Assembly: GCA_035578175.1 (NCBI GenBank)
Contig: JAQMRL010000006.1
Coordinates: 63,590,501 to 63,654,500, forward strand
Reading direction: 5' to 3'
From: Catonia carolina
Taxonomy: Eukaryota; Arthropoda; Insecta; Hemiptera; Achilidae
DNA length: 64,000 bases
The position numbers and the translations under genes are program-made. This document shows positions 30,196 to 39,766 of the stretch, piece by piece. The notes beneath the pieces were generated by a model, which had not been told where the DNA came from, made no database searches, and saw only the letters and a list, made by a program, of their open reading frames with translations. Within the stretch, counting starts at the first letter, position 1. Each line of letters opens with the position of its first letter.

Positions 30196-33060
30196 TTCTT
30201 CTTGAAGTGCCTATCCTCTATGGATGTTGGCCATCACATTGGTCCACATTACTCTATTCACTGCCGTTCTGAACAGAGCTGTTGACGTCATCCCAGTCCA
30301 CGCCCGCAAATTCCGCAGCCACGATATCCGTCTTCGCCCTACTGATCGTTGCCCCTCTATCTTCCCCTGTAGGATGAGTTGAAGAAGGTGATATTTTTCG
30401 TTTCGCATGATGTGCCCGAAGTACTCCAATTTTCTACGCTTGACAAGTTGTAAGAATTCTAGTTGTCCATCAATGCGTTGTAGTACCGCATCGTTTGACA
30501 CGTGGTGTGTCCATGAGATTCTGAGCATGCGGCGATAGCACCACATCTCAAATGCATCTATGCGATTACATGAGGCATCAGTAAGGGTCCACGCTTCCGC
30601 CCCATACAGAAGGGTTGAGAGTACATAACATTTTAAAATTCTCATTCTAGTATAGATGTTGAGGGACAGGTTGCATAGTATGCTACGCATCCTGTTAAAT
30701 ACACCTCTTGCTTTCTCGATTCGGCACTTCACCTCTCGAGAGTGATCCCAGTTCCTGTTCAAGGTACAGCCCAGGTATGTGACTGTCTCGGCTATTGTGA
30801 GAGCTACATTGTTAGTGGTGAATTGTAGGTTGTCGATGACGGTTTTACTAATAACCAGTACGTGTGTCTTTTTACAGTTAATTTTCATACCATATTCGCT
30901 GCATACAGTCTCTACTCGATCTATTAGTCTTTGAAGTCCTTCAGCAGTATCTGCTATAAGGACGGTGTCATCAGCGTATCTTAGGTTATTTATTATCTCT
31001 CCGTTTATCACAATTCCGTCTTCCATGTTGTCTAATGCCTCCCTGAACAAGTGCTCCGAGTACACGTTAAACAGAAGAGGCGACAGTATACAACCTTGGC
31101 GCACTCCTCTTCTTATGTTAAATTCCTCAGATGTTTCGTTTTCGACTCGAACGATGGCTTTCTGTTGTAAGTATAGTTTTGATATTATATCTGTGTCTCT
31201 GTCGTCAATTCCGGACTCATGCAAGATTGAGATCAGTTTGTCATGTCGAACCCTATCGAAGGCTTTTTCGAAGTCTATGAAGCATGCAAAAACGTCTGCG
31301 TTAACGTCTCGTGCTCGCTGAAACAGGACCTGTATTGAGAATAGGGCCTCTCGGGTGCCAAGTCCTTTCCTGAAACCGAATTGTGTGTCACTTATTCCTT
31401 CGTCAAGTTTTCTATATATGCGTGCTTGGATGATATTAAGGAAAGCTTTTAGGACGTGGCTCATCAAGCTGATTACTCGGTGTTCGGAGCATTTAATTGT
31501 ATTTGATTTCTTAGGTAGTGGGATGAATGTAGACAGCAGCCAGTCATTTGGCAATTGGCCGCGTGTGTAAACTTTGTTGAAAAGATTGGTTAGCACTTTT
31601 ATCTGTTCTGGGTCCAGTAATTTAAGGACCTCTCCATGAATCTGGTCTGGCCCAGGAACTTTATTGTTCTTTAGTCGTTTGACAGCTGATTCCACTTCTC
31701 CCTGTGTAATGCTAGGTCCTTCTTCACCCATCACTATGGGCCCATTTTCGATGCCTTCGTCTCCGAAAAGCTCCTCCATGTACTGTTTCCATCTTGCGAG
31801 TTTTTTGTCAGTCTCGGTAATGATGTTATCATTTGCGTCCAATATAATTCCTGGACCTCGTCTTTGATATCTTCCTGTTGCTTCTTTTATTTTCTTATGG
31901 AGATTAAAGCTGTCGTGCTTTTCTTGCAACATTTCGATTTCGGCACATTCTTCCTGTAACCATCGTTCTTTAGCCTCTTTAATTGCTCTTAGGATTCTTC
32001 TGTGCAACTCCTTGTACTTTGCATTGTCTCTATTTCTGTGCTGTCTTCTCTCTTCCATAAGTTCCAAGATAGAATCTGTCATCCATTGTCTTTTCACTAT
32101 CCTATCTGGTCTTAGTTCTTCTTCTGTGACAGATGTTATAGATGTTTTTATTTTATTCCATAGGTCTTCTATCTCCATTTTGTGGCTGCTGTCCTCTGAT
32201 ATACTCTTGAGTTCCCTGTTTAGTTTCTCTGTTGTTTGTTGGAGCACGTTGTCTTGTTTAAGTTTCCGTATATCAGCATTTCTTGAGGGCTTCCCTTTGA
32301 CTATTTTCTTGAGTCGAAGTTGAGTACGAGCCAGTAATAGGTTGTGATCCGATGGTATGTCTGCGCCCGGGTACGTCTTGCAAGAGCTGATCATGTTGCG
32401 ATATCTTCTGTTTATCATTATGTAGTCAATTTGATTCCTCATGATTCTATTACTATTGTCAGCTGGGGATTTCCAGGTGTATAGTCTTCTGGGAGGTAGT
32501 TTGAAAAATGTGTTCATAATTGTGATGTCCATTTCTTGGCAGAATTCTATTAATCGTTCACCTCTCTCATTCCGCATTCCCAGCCCAAAACCGCCGACCA
32601 CACCCTCAACCTCTCCCTGTCCGATCTTAGCGTTCATGTCGCCCATAATTATGCTAATTTCTTCTTTCCTTGTATGCTTAAGAGCAGTTCTAAGCTGTTC
32701 ATAGAAACTTTCTATTTCTTGCTCATTGCTTTCGGATGTCGGGGCATATGACTGTATGACGTTAAGGTCAAATGGTTTAGACCTAATCTTAATCATTGCG
32801 ACTCTGTTCGAGATGGGGATGAATCCCTTTACAGTCATGTTGGTTTGGTTATTAAGAATTATTGCCACTCCATTCTTATTTCTGGTGGTATCGTCTCCAG
32901 AGAAATATATGTGATGTTCGTTTACTATGCAGTGGCCGGAGTCCGGCCATCTTGTTTCACTGCATCCCAGTATGTCGATCTGGAGCCGCTTCATCTCTTT
33001 CACTATGTTTGCCGTCTTGTCTATACAATATTTTATTTCGTGTGTATTGTCCCACTACTC
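30196..33060 (-). mobile_element. RTE-class LINE, nearly full length
   Basis: This is one long minus-strand frame with APE-type endonuclease followed by reverse transcriptase. The 3' end is short and closes in CACTTCAAGAAGAAGA, as expected for RTE elements of the craniofacial-development-protein-2-like group. The 5' side meets an in-frame stop just before WDNTHEIKYCIDKTANIVKE. No TSD was identified. It is antisense to the ClC-7 gene, in intron 4. Confidence 0.9.
30211..33003 (-). CDS. RTE LINE endonuclease/reverse transcriptase, 930-residue frame
   Basis: Endonuclease: LQIDILGCSETRW (catalytic Glu) near the N-terminus, IIMGDMNAKIG (D-x-N) about residue 120, IPSDHNLLL (SDH) about 216. Reverse transcriptase: KNNKVPGPDQIHGEVLK, CFIDFEKAFDRVRHDK, GVRQGCILSPLLFN, LRYADDTVLIA (catalytic YADD), GMKINCKKTHVL, then the C-terminal LLYGAEAWTL, RRMLRISWTHHVS and KLEYFGHIMRN. 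No internal stop or frameshift in 2.79 kb, so this copy is young. The usual methionine-to-endonuclease start (WNVRTLY..GK..NI) is present but divergent and preceded by TAG, so translation initiation is uncertain. Confidence 0.92.
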   Translation of the reverse strand: MKEMKRLQIDILGCSETRWPDSGHCIVNEHHIYFSGDDTTRNKNGVAIILNNQTNMTVKGFIPISNRVAMIKIRSKPFDLNVIQSYAPTSESNEQEIESFYEQLRTALKHTRKEEISIIMGDMNAKIGQGEVEGVVGGFGLGMRNERGERLIEFCQEMDITIMNTFFKLPPRRLYTWKSPADNSNRIMRNQIDYIMINRRYRNMISSCKTYPGADIPSDHNLLLARTQLRLKKIVKGKPSRNADIRKLKQDNVLQQTTEKLNRELKSISEDSSHKMEIEDLWNKIKTSITSVTEEELRPDRIVKRQWMTDSILELMEERRQHRNRDNAKYKELHRRILRAIKEAKERWLQEECAEIEMLQEKHDSFNLHKKIKEATGRYQRRGPGIILDANDNIITETDKKLARWKQYMEELFGDEGIENGPIVMGEEGPSITQGEVESAVKRLKNNKVPGPDQIHGEVLKLLDPEQIKVLTNLFNKVYTRGQLPNDWLLSTFIPLPKKSNTIKCSEHRVISLMSHVLKAFLNIIQARIYRKLDEGISDTQFGFRKGLGTREALFSIQVLFQRARDVNADVFACFIDFEKAFDRVRHDKLISILHESGIDDRDTDIISKLYLQQKAIVRVENETSEEFNIRRGVRQGCILSPLLFNVYSEHLFREALDNMEDGIVINGEIINNLRYADDTVLIADTAEGLQRLIDRVETVCSEYGMKINCKKTHVLVISKTVIDNLQFTTNNVALTIAETVTYLGCTLNRNWDHSREVKCRIEKARGVFNRMRSILCNLSLNIYTRMRILKCYVLSTLLYGAEAWTLTDASCNRIDAFEMWCYRRMLRISWTHHVSNDAVLQRIDGQLEFLQLVKRRKLEYFGHIMRNEKYHLLQLILQGKIEGQRSVGRRRISWLRNLRAWTGMTSTALFRTAVNRVMWTNVMANIHRG

Positions 33061-33507
33061 GTTTACATGGTTCCCAAGCAGCAATAATTTTGTATAATCC
33101 ATTCGAAATGGCATGATAGTATTACTTAAATGGAATAAAGAACGGAGGGAATTTCGTAACTTGCTCATGTGTCTGTGCTACCATGTGGAATAATAAGAAT
33201 ACCACTAAGAAAAATTAAAAGGGAAATTTTACTTTTCGAAAGGGACTTTTTATTTAGAAAAGTTACCACTATTTAGAGACTAAAATGCTTAATTTCTTTA
33301 TACTTAACCTTAAATACTTAATTGCTATTTAGAATGGGGCTGTACCCTTTATCCGAGTCTGGTTGATATAAAAGTAATATGAGCTCCATTCACAAGTGTT
33401 AAAGTACAGTACCAGCTAAAATTGAGTGACTCTTGAACTTGTGAACTCTATTTATTTAAATATTTTTATGTAAATAATAATTGTGTTATTATTCTCGTAT
33501 GTTACAG

Positions 33508-33651
33508 CCAATCGCATTAGGTAGTGGTATTCCACAAGTAAAGTGCTACTTAAATGGAGTGAAAATGCCACGTATAGTAAGGTTAAGAACATTATTAGTT
33601 AAAACTATTGGTGTAATAACTGCTGTAGTTGGAGGATTAGCTGGTGGTAAG
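33508..33651 (+). CDS. CLCN7: ClC-7 exon 5 (selectivity filter, residues 192-239)
   Basis: Acceptor GTATGTTACAG|CCAATC, donor GGTAAG|GTAAGT. It encodes [19 protein letters not shown], then [13 protein letters not shown] and a membrane segment ending GGLAGGK. GSGIP, with serine rather than proline at the anion site, is the usual ClC-6/7 filter. The exon ends just before the gating glutamate. It lies between an RTE LINE (minus) and a Daphne/CR1-like LINE (plus). Confidence 0.95.
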
Positions 33652-34048
33652 GTAAGTTAAACTTGATCAAAGAAACAATTTTAGAATTTGCAATTTAGTC
33701 ATTACAATAATAAATTAGTGTAATTCGCTGTGTTCTAAATTTTGCAATCATGCACGACTTCTTAAGACGCACCTTGCTCTTTCTGAACATTAAATGAAAT
33801 TGAACAGTCACGCTCAGGTCGGTGACGCTGAATCGGGTATACTTACTCCAGTTGACAGCAGCTAGCGAGTTCACTGTCTGAGTCGTCAGTCTCCAGGTGT
33901 CATCAGCCACATTTACTGTCTAACAAGGAGTGCATTGTTTTAAGAATTACGTTTTATTATTTTAAAAGAAAATATTACCTTGTTCCTGATTGGTTCCTGA
34001 TATATAATTATCATGATAATGTTAATATATGTTATAATAGTATAATCA

Positions 34049-35769
34049 TCATCATTCAACGACTTTCCTGAGTTGTTAAAAAAATCTGTTATTGTGCCAA
34101 TTTTTAAAAGGGGCAACCCAGATGCGGTCGAGCAATATAGGCCAGTTTCATTACTTTCAATATTTTCCAAAATATTTGAGAAGGTTATGAGGACCAGACT
34201 ATTAAACTTTTTAAATGTTACCGACTTTTTTTCCCCCAACCAGTTTGGCTTCAAAAAAGGAAAAAGTACTGAAGATGCGATTGAAGTCGTCTTACGCGAT
34301 GTATTTGAAAACTTAAATTGTAGTAAAAAAGTGTCAGGGCTATTTGTTGATTTCAAAAAGGCGTTTGATTTGGTGAATCACAATCTACTACTTATCAAAC
34401 TAGAAGCTGCAGGAGTTAGAGGCCCAGCTTTGAATTGGTTCAGAACTTTCCTTGAAAACCGGACGCAACAAGTCCGTGTGAAAAATTGTTTAAGTGATGA
34501 GAGGGTGGCAGGAGTTTGCGTCCCTCAGGGATCTGTCATTTCAGCAGATCTTTTCTCGTTATTTATTAACGATTTATTATTTGAACCCTTCCATGGTAGA
34601 ATTACAGCTTTTGCTGATGATATTGCATTTATCTACGCAAGCGATGAATGGTCGCAAATTTATGACTTTATATCACATGATTTAGTATTGCTAAGAAAAT
34701 GGTGTGAGAGAAATGCAATGGTAGTAAATGCATCAAAAACAAAAATAATTAGTTTTGACTTAGTCGGTGTCAATTTCGGTCGTGACATTAAATATCACGT
34801 TTGTTCCGATCCTGTTGGATGCAGCTGCGAAGTAATTGAACAGGTAAAAGAAATAAAATATTTAGGATTGATTCTTGATGATAAGGTCTCCTTTAGAAAT
34901 CATGTAAATCAGCTACATTCTGATATCAGTAAATCAATTCGGGCATTTTATTTCTTAAGAAACCTATGTGGCTTAAATTTAATGAGATCTTTATACTTTT
35001 CTTTGGTTCAATCGCGTCTTCAGTATGCTATTGAATTTTGGGGGGGTACTCATGATAAACTAATAAATAAATTGTTTGTAACTCAAAAATATTCCATTAA
35101 AATATTATTATTTAAACGTCAGAGAGACAGCACTGTTAATGATTTTAAAAATTTACGTATCTTGCCCATTAAAAACTTATTTATTTTTAAAGTTTTAAAA
35201 CTATTTTATAAAAAAAGTGGCAACAGAGGTACTGAAAACTTATATCACAGAACTAGAGGTTCAAGCCAACAACTTTTTGTAAGACCGAAAGTTAATAAAT
35301 CCTTTTTTGCTAAAACTTTTGTTTTTTTGGGTCCGAAGTGTTTTAATCTGTTGCCTATTGAAATTAAAAATAGCTTAAACGTGTTAATATTTTCAAGAAA
35401 GGTTAAAGATTGGCTCAATGAGATAACTGATGTTGATTCACTTGTAAGAATTGTTGGTTAGTGTTGGTGTTTTACCGTTGCTGACTTGCAGTGCTTGCTA
35501 TTCAGTCTTTGTAGGAATTTACTAATCTTGGTAAACAATATAACAATAATAACTGATTTTAGTGTTAGTCATGTACAGGTGAATATCTGCTCTGAAGATT
35601 GATGGCTGGGTTAATATTGTTGTTAAAAAATATAGTTAACATGCGCTGTAGCTGCCGCTAAAATTTGAATTGTCATTTGTAGTGGATGAGGACATTTGAT
35701 GTGTAATTTATTTCTATAATTCATTTGATTTGTAATTCATTTGTAAACTTGTTTTATGTATTTTGTGTT

Positions 35770-35800
<31 letters not shown>

Positions 35801-35905
35801 ACCACCGTTTACTTGAGTTGGTGGTTATTTATTCCTAGTAGATAAGATATAATTTTGTATTTGTATAAAGTGGAATAAATAAATATTATTATTATTATTA
35901 TTATT
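34049..35905 (+). mobile_element. Daphne/CR1-like LINE, 5'-truncated, (ATT)n tail
   Basis: The element starts inside the polymerase (SFNDFPELLKKSVIVPIFKR) directly after an in-frame stop in flanking DNA, so it is 5'-truncated. The coding part ends 35461. The 3' region has a (TA)n tract (35775-35800), a hairpin AACCACC...GGTGGTT (35801-35828) and the (ATT)n tail at about 35884-35910. It is in intron 5, same strand as the host gene. Confidence 0.85.
34073..35461 (+). CDS. LINE reverse transcriptase, 5'-truncated, 462 codons
   Basis: Motifs in order: VEQYRPVSLLSIFSKIFEKV (motif 1-2), PNQFGFKKGKSTEDAI, LFVDFKKAFDLVNH (motif A), VCVPQGSVISADLFSLFIN (motif B), TAFADDIAFI (catalytic motif C), CERNAMVVNASKTKI, IKYLGLILDDKVSF (motif E), LRNLCGLNLMRSLY, LQYAIEFWGG, and an IL.LF.RQRD tail. 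No stop until TAA 35461. The first ATG is not meaningful, since the frame is truncated. The endonuclease is missing, so it is not autonomous. Confidence 0.88.
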   Translation: MLKKSVIVPIFKRGNPDAVEQYRPVSLLSIFSKIFEKVMRTRLLNFLNVTDFFSPNQFGFKKGKSTEDAIEVVLRDVFENLNCSKKVSGLFVDFKKAFDLVNHNLLLIKLEAAGVRGPALNWFRTFLENRTQQVRVKNCLSDERVAGVCVPQGSVISADLFSLFINDLLFEPFHGRITAFADDIAFIYASDEWSQIYDFISHDLVLLRKWCERNAMVVNASKTKIISFDLVGVNFGRDIKYHVCSDPVGCSCEVIEQVKEIKYLGLILDDKVSFRNHVNQLHSDISKSIRAFYFLRNLCGLNLMRSLYFSLVQSRLQYAIEFWGGTHDKLINKLFVTQKYSIKILLFKRQRDSTVNDFKNLRILPIKNLFIFKVLKLFYKKSGNRGTENLYHRTRGSSQQLFVRPKVNKSFFAKTFVFLGPKCFNLLPIEIKNSLNVLIFSRKVKDWLNEITDVDSLVRIVG

Positions 35906-36269
35906 ATTACTTGTTGCAAAACAACAAACAAAACACTTGCAGTGCACCACAAAATTATAGGTTACAACACCCGTAGTGCAGCATATGTTAAAACAACCAC
36001 AGATAGGAACAAAACTTACAATAAGCGTTTTAGTTGTGTATTTTATAAGTAAGAGTACAAAATTATATTTTTAACACAAGAAATGCTGTTCATAGACGTT
36101 CAATCACTTACATGGGGAATTCAAGAATCTCAAATGACGGGAACCACAAAGCAGAAAATTTTCGTGACTGCATCAGTAGGTAGCGAAAGTGTTAAGGTAC
36201 GCATCACCATGATGATCATAAACATCCGAAGCGGATCGGTACTTTGAAAAGAGTATGGGGCAGCAGTGT

Positions 36270-36640
36270 CATCCTAGGATATCTCTATTGAACAGTATGA
36301 TACTGTATGTAGACTTTGTGGAGAGTTAATAGAAAGTGTCTCACATATTTTATCTTCAATGGAAAGTATTAACTGGTAAGAGGTATTTAATCTTCAACCC
36401 AATTAACATGGATGGCAGTTGTTCACATGAAGATTCGGTGAGCAGTCTCGCCAAACACAAAGGAGTGGTTCACTGAATGAACAAGGAGACATGGAGTGAT
36501 GCAATAAGCTTTTTAGATCTTCAGTATTAACAGATTGAAAAAGGAATCTACCTGTATAATCAATCGTACAATTGCTGTTAGCATTTGTACCGAGAAATAT
36601 ACTGAAATGTAGCCCAGATTTTTAAACTAATATATTCCGG
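36270..36640 (+). pseudogene. LINE C-terminal zinc-like fragment
   Basis: QYDTVCRLCGELIESVSHIL then SSMESINW: the CxxC..L.ESxxHIL..C-type tail found at the C-terminus of many R1/RTE-like insect LINEs, with the last Cys lost (SS). Stops follow. Short, so clade is unassigned. Confidence 0.55.
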
Positions 36641-36707
36641 AGAACTAAGACTTTATCGGTGTCTGTTGTCTATGACCAAAGCGAAAAATGGTGATTAAAT
36701 TTGTTAA

Positions 36708-37301
36708 CCCTTTCTATCCCAAATTTTTTAACTATACACGAACAAATATGTATACATTGTTTCATACACTTTACTGACATTTAAGTGAAATAAAATCACT
36801 TTTAGACTTTCAGCCTTGTTGATGGCATGACAAAAAAGTGTGACACATTTATGTCACATTGGGCTAGATGATATCAAAGTTCCCAACAATATGAATAAGT
36901 AAAAATCATGTGCAGGCTTCCTAAACAATTTTCTCTTGCTTAGATTTGTAGCGAAGCATTATTTAAGACTTAAAAAATGTTACAATTCAAAAATATTGGT
37001 AAAATGGACAAAATCACTATTTACAGTCTAAAAAATATACTTGTATGTACATTCAACGTACTCGAAGAAATGCTACTTTATTTTAGTAAATGAGCACAAA
37101 TATTTAAAACTAAAATTAACTTTAAAAAGAAACTAATGGTTGCGTCCGTCAAGTAGTGGTTAGCATCTTACACAGCAAAGCGGAGGTATCAGGTTCGATT
37201 CCTGGCTAGGGTAAAGTAAATTATTACACTTCACATCCAGCGCTCTTTAATCAAAAGTAGTCACTCCAATGTGACTTCTATGCCACACTGGTAAGAAAGG
37301 G
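36708..37301. mobile_element. piggyBac-like MITE, uninterrupted copy
   Basis: TTAA at 36704-36707 and 37302-37305. The ends are CCCTTTCTATCCCAAATTTT and (reverse) CCCTTTCTTACCAGTGTGGC. 594 bp without coding capacity. It carries a tRNA-like segment (37140-37203: A box TCAAGTAGTGG, B box GGTTCGATTCC). This copy supplies the empty site for the nested family A element at 9484-10409. Confidence 0.85.
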
Positions 37302-37305
37302 TTAA

Positions 37306-37938
37306 CGGTGGAAAAACAAATGATAGGTTAATTGGAAATGGTTGAACGGAACTCGCTAGAAAAATTAAACTTATAATTACATACAAAGCCAGTAACTTAC
37401 TTGATATTGACGTAATACGGATAGCATGTAGATTCAATAACGGAGGTGTTGGTGAAATCAGCATACAATACGAATAATTATTAAATGTTACCGTGTACTG
37501 AGTGAAACCATAACAAAACACAATTTATAATGTTCACAAGCATAAGTATTTAACGACAATGCAAGCACACAAGTAAAACCTAGCGTACCTCATTAGGTAA
37601 CATAAGAACCGAAAATGCCTCTGTCAAAGATGTGTATGCAACGAAAGTCAACTGCCTAGTGATGAGGGAAACAAGGAAAAGGACTGGGTTATCAACAGTT
37701 ACAGATTGGGGGAAAGGAATTGTAGTGGGGAAGAGATTGAGCATTAGGGTCGGTCGATAATGAAGATCAAATACGTTCATAAATCTTTAACATATAGGGT
37801 GCGATCTGTAAATTAGCAAAATAGAGCATCTGAATAATTACGAATTGACCCAGGTAGAACTGGCGTTAACAATTGCACTTTAAATAATAACTTGCATCAT
37901 TTACGATTGTCAATATTATTTGCTTTATTTTTTTTTAG
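37306..37938. other. End of intron 5, nothing recognised
   Basis: Moderately AT-rich, with no open frame of note, no splice-bounded exon and no match to the repeat families defined here. Ends in the exon 6 pyrimidine tract. Confidence 0.4.
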
Positions 37939-38116
37939 GAAGGACCTATGATCCATTCCGGTGCAGTTGTTGCCGCTGGAATATCACAGGGGAAGAGTAC
38001 ATCATTAAAAAAAGATTTCGGTGTTTTTAGATATTTCAGAGAAGATCATGAAAAAAGAGATTTTGTCTCAGGTGGAGCTGCAGCCGGTGTTGCGGCTGCT
38101 TTTGGAGCTCCAGTTG
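37939..38116 (+). CDS. CLCN7: ClC-7 exon 6 (gating glutamate, residues 240-298)
   Basis: Acceptor TTTATTTTTTTTTAG|GAAGGA, donor CCAGTTG|GTAATT. It opens with the gating glutamate E240 (EGPMIHSG), then [39 protein letters not shown]. The last 19 nt of the exon plus the first 19 nt of the intron form the first unit of a five-copy 38-bp tandem array (38098-38287), so the splice donor is repeated four more times downstream; see findings. Confidence 0.95.
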
Positions 38117-38287
38117 GTAATTATAAATAAGTTCTGCTTTTGGAGCTCCAGTTTGTAATCATAAATAAGTTCTGCTTTTGGAGCTCCAGTTGGTAATTAT
38201 AAATAAGTATTGCTTTTGGAGCTCCAGTTGGTAATTATAAATAAGTTCTGCTTTTGGAGCTCCAGTTGGTAATTATAAATAAGTTGT
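38098..38287 (+). repeat. Five-copy 38-bp tandem array spanning the exon 6 splice donor
   Basis: Units start at 38098, 38136, 38174, 38212 and 38250. Each reads GCTTTTGGAGCTCCAGTTG followed by GTAATTATAAATAAGTTCT with few changes. Unit 1 is the genuine exon 6 end and donor; units 2-5 are intronic copies. Unit 2 has G to T next to the junction. The repeats are recent, as they are nearly identical. All downstream donors would add an in-frame TAA. Confidence 0.95.
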
Positions 38288-39474
38288 TTGGAATTTTGAA
38301 CTATGTCCATTAAGTGGTTCTATCCTTGTGGACAATTAATGCTTTATTTTCAGGACATCTCTCAAATCCCTTATCCCCAAAAACTACGTTTATAACCTGT
38401 ATAATAAATAATTTCCCGGCTAGGTTCTAGAAATTTTGACATGTTTAAACCAACCATTACAGTTCCGAAACCCATTCTAGTTGCTAATGTGACAGAGCTA
38501 TTAATGCAACTTTAAATAAAATAAAATAGATATTTGATTCAGTTTTATTATACCAAAGACATTTCTGCTACCAGACCTCCCAAAACCTATAAATGTTCCC
38601 TTCAAAATTATGTAAGTGTGAAGAACATGGAAATTTTTTAATTAAGCTTTTTTATTGTTTGTTGACAAAATGCATTTAATTTGTAATTAAGGAGCTGTAC
38701 TTTTGGTTTTGGGAAACCTTGCGTTGAACAAGAGCACAAAAATGGACTGCTCTACATGGAAAATCATAGTGGATAAGTTGATTTCTCATCTTTTTCTTGT
38801 AGAAGTAGAGATGAATATTAGTAAATATTTGTAAAAAGAATTTTTGGAAAACATTTACTGTTTTAATGTTTGTATATATATTTATAAGACTTCTGTAACA
38901 CGTGGTACAGTACAATCTTGACTCGAAACACTTGAAAGGATGTGGATGGATCAGAGGGTATGAAGAAAGTTTGCCTTGGACCAGGAGAAGCCTTGCCAAG
39001 GAGAAATTGAATGATTACACTCACAAGAAGTAAGTTCACAATATGAACATTAACAGCACCAGAAAGGTCACAAAATTAGAATTTATAAGGAAATACTGGA
39101 GGATCACAAGACCCGAACAGTACCATAATGGACTACCTAAAGTGACCTTAAAGAGAAAATTGAATTTATTTTTAATATGTATATGTATGCAACCACTAAA
39201 CTAATCAAAAACCTTCAAGAAATAACAAAAATTGGACTCCAGATTTATGAAAACTGAAATAATGTCAACCTTCAAGCAAGCCATCTAAACTATTAAACTA
39301 AATACAGAAGTTATCGCAGAAAGAGGGTGCATTAAGCTAACTCTGTTCTTTGAAGACCTAATGGACATAAAATCACTTTAGTGCTCCTATTGGGGTGGAA
39401 ACTATAATAAAAATGAATTGTACATGATAGGTGTATTTTTAATCACTTACTAAAATTTTGATTTTTTTCTACAG
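38288..39474. other. Remainder of intron 6, nothing firmly recognised
   Basis: AT-rich. The segment 39000-39350 has a slightly coding-like plus-strand look (KVTKLEFIRKYWRITRPEQY) but with stops and no family match. No repeat ends seen. Confidence 0.35.
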
Positions 39475-39606
39475 GTGGTGTTTTGTTCAGTTTGGAAGAA
39501 GGTGCTAGTTTTTGGAATCAGAGTTTAACCTGGAGAATATTTTTTGCATCTATTGTATCGACATTTACTTTGAACGTTGTACTTAGTGCTTATCATGGAC
39601 ATCCAG
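39475..39606 (+). CDS. CLCN7: ClC-7 exon 7 (proton glutamate, residues 299-342)
   Basis: Acceptor TTTTTTTCTACAG|GTGGTG, donor CATCCAG|GTAACC. It encodes [20 protein letters not shown], then [23 protein letters not shown]307, the second glutamate of LEE, is the internal proton-transfer residue that separates exchangers from channels in this family. Confidence 0.95.
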
Positions 39607-39766
39607 GTAACCTTATTTACCTATTAGAAGTCCGCTCATTAACGTATAATTTTAAACTAGTTGGTCATTCCAAATAATTTCATACTGTATGAATCCTGAA
39701 AGACATCATTATCCATAGACCTCCATAAAATTTTGGCTTGCTGAATTTCTAAACAGTTAACCTTTT

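Noticed and set aside
30965..33116. Plus-strand open frames across 30.9-33.1 kb
   Set aside because: They are antisense shadows of the 930-codon RTE frame.
38098..38287. CRISPR-like regular repeats
   Set aside because: Units are directly adjacent with no spacers, and the genome is eukaryotic; it is a tandem array of a splice junction.
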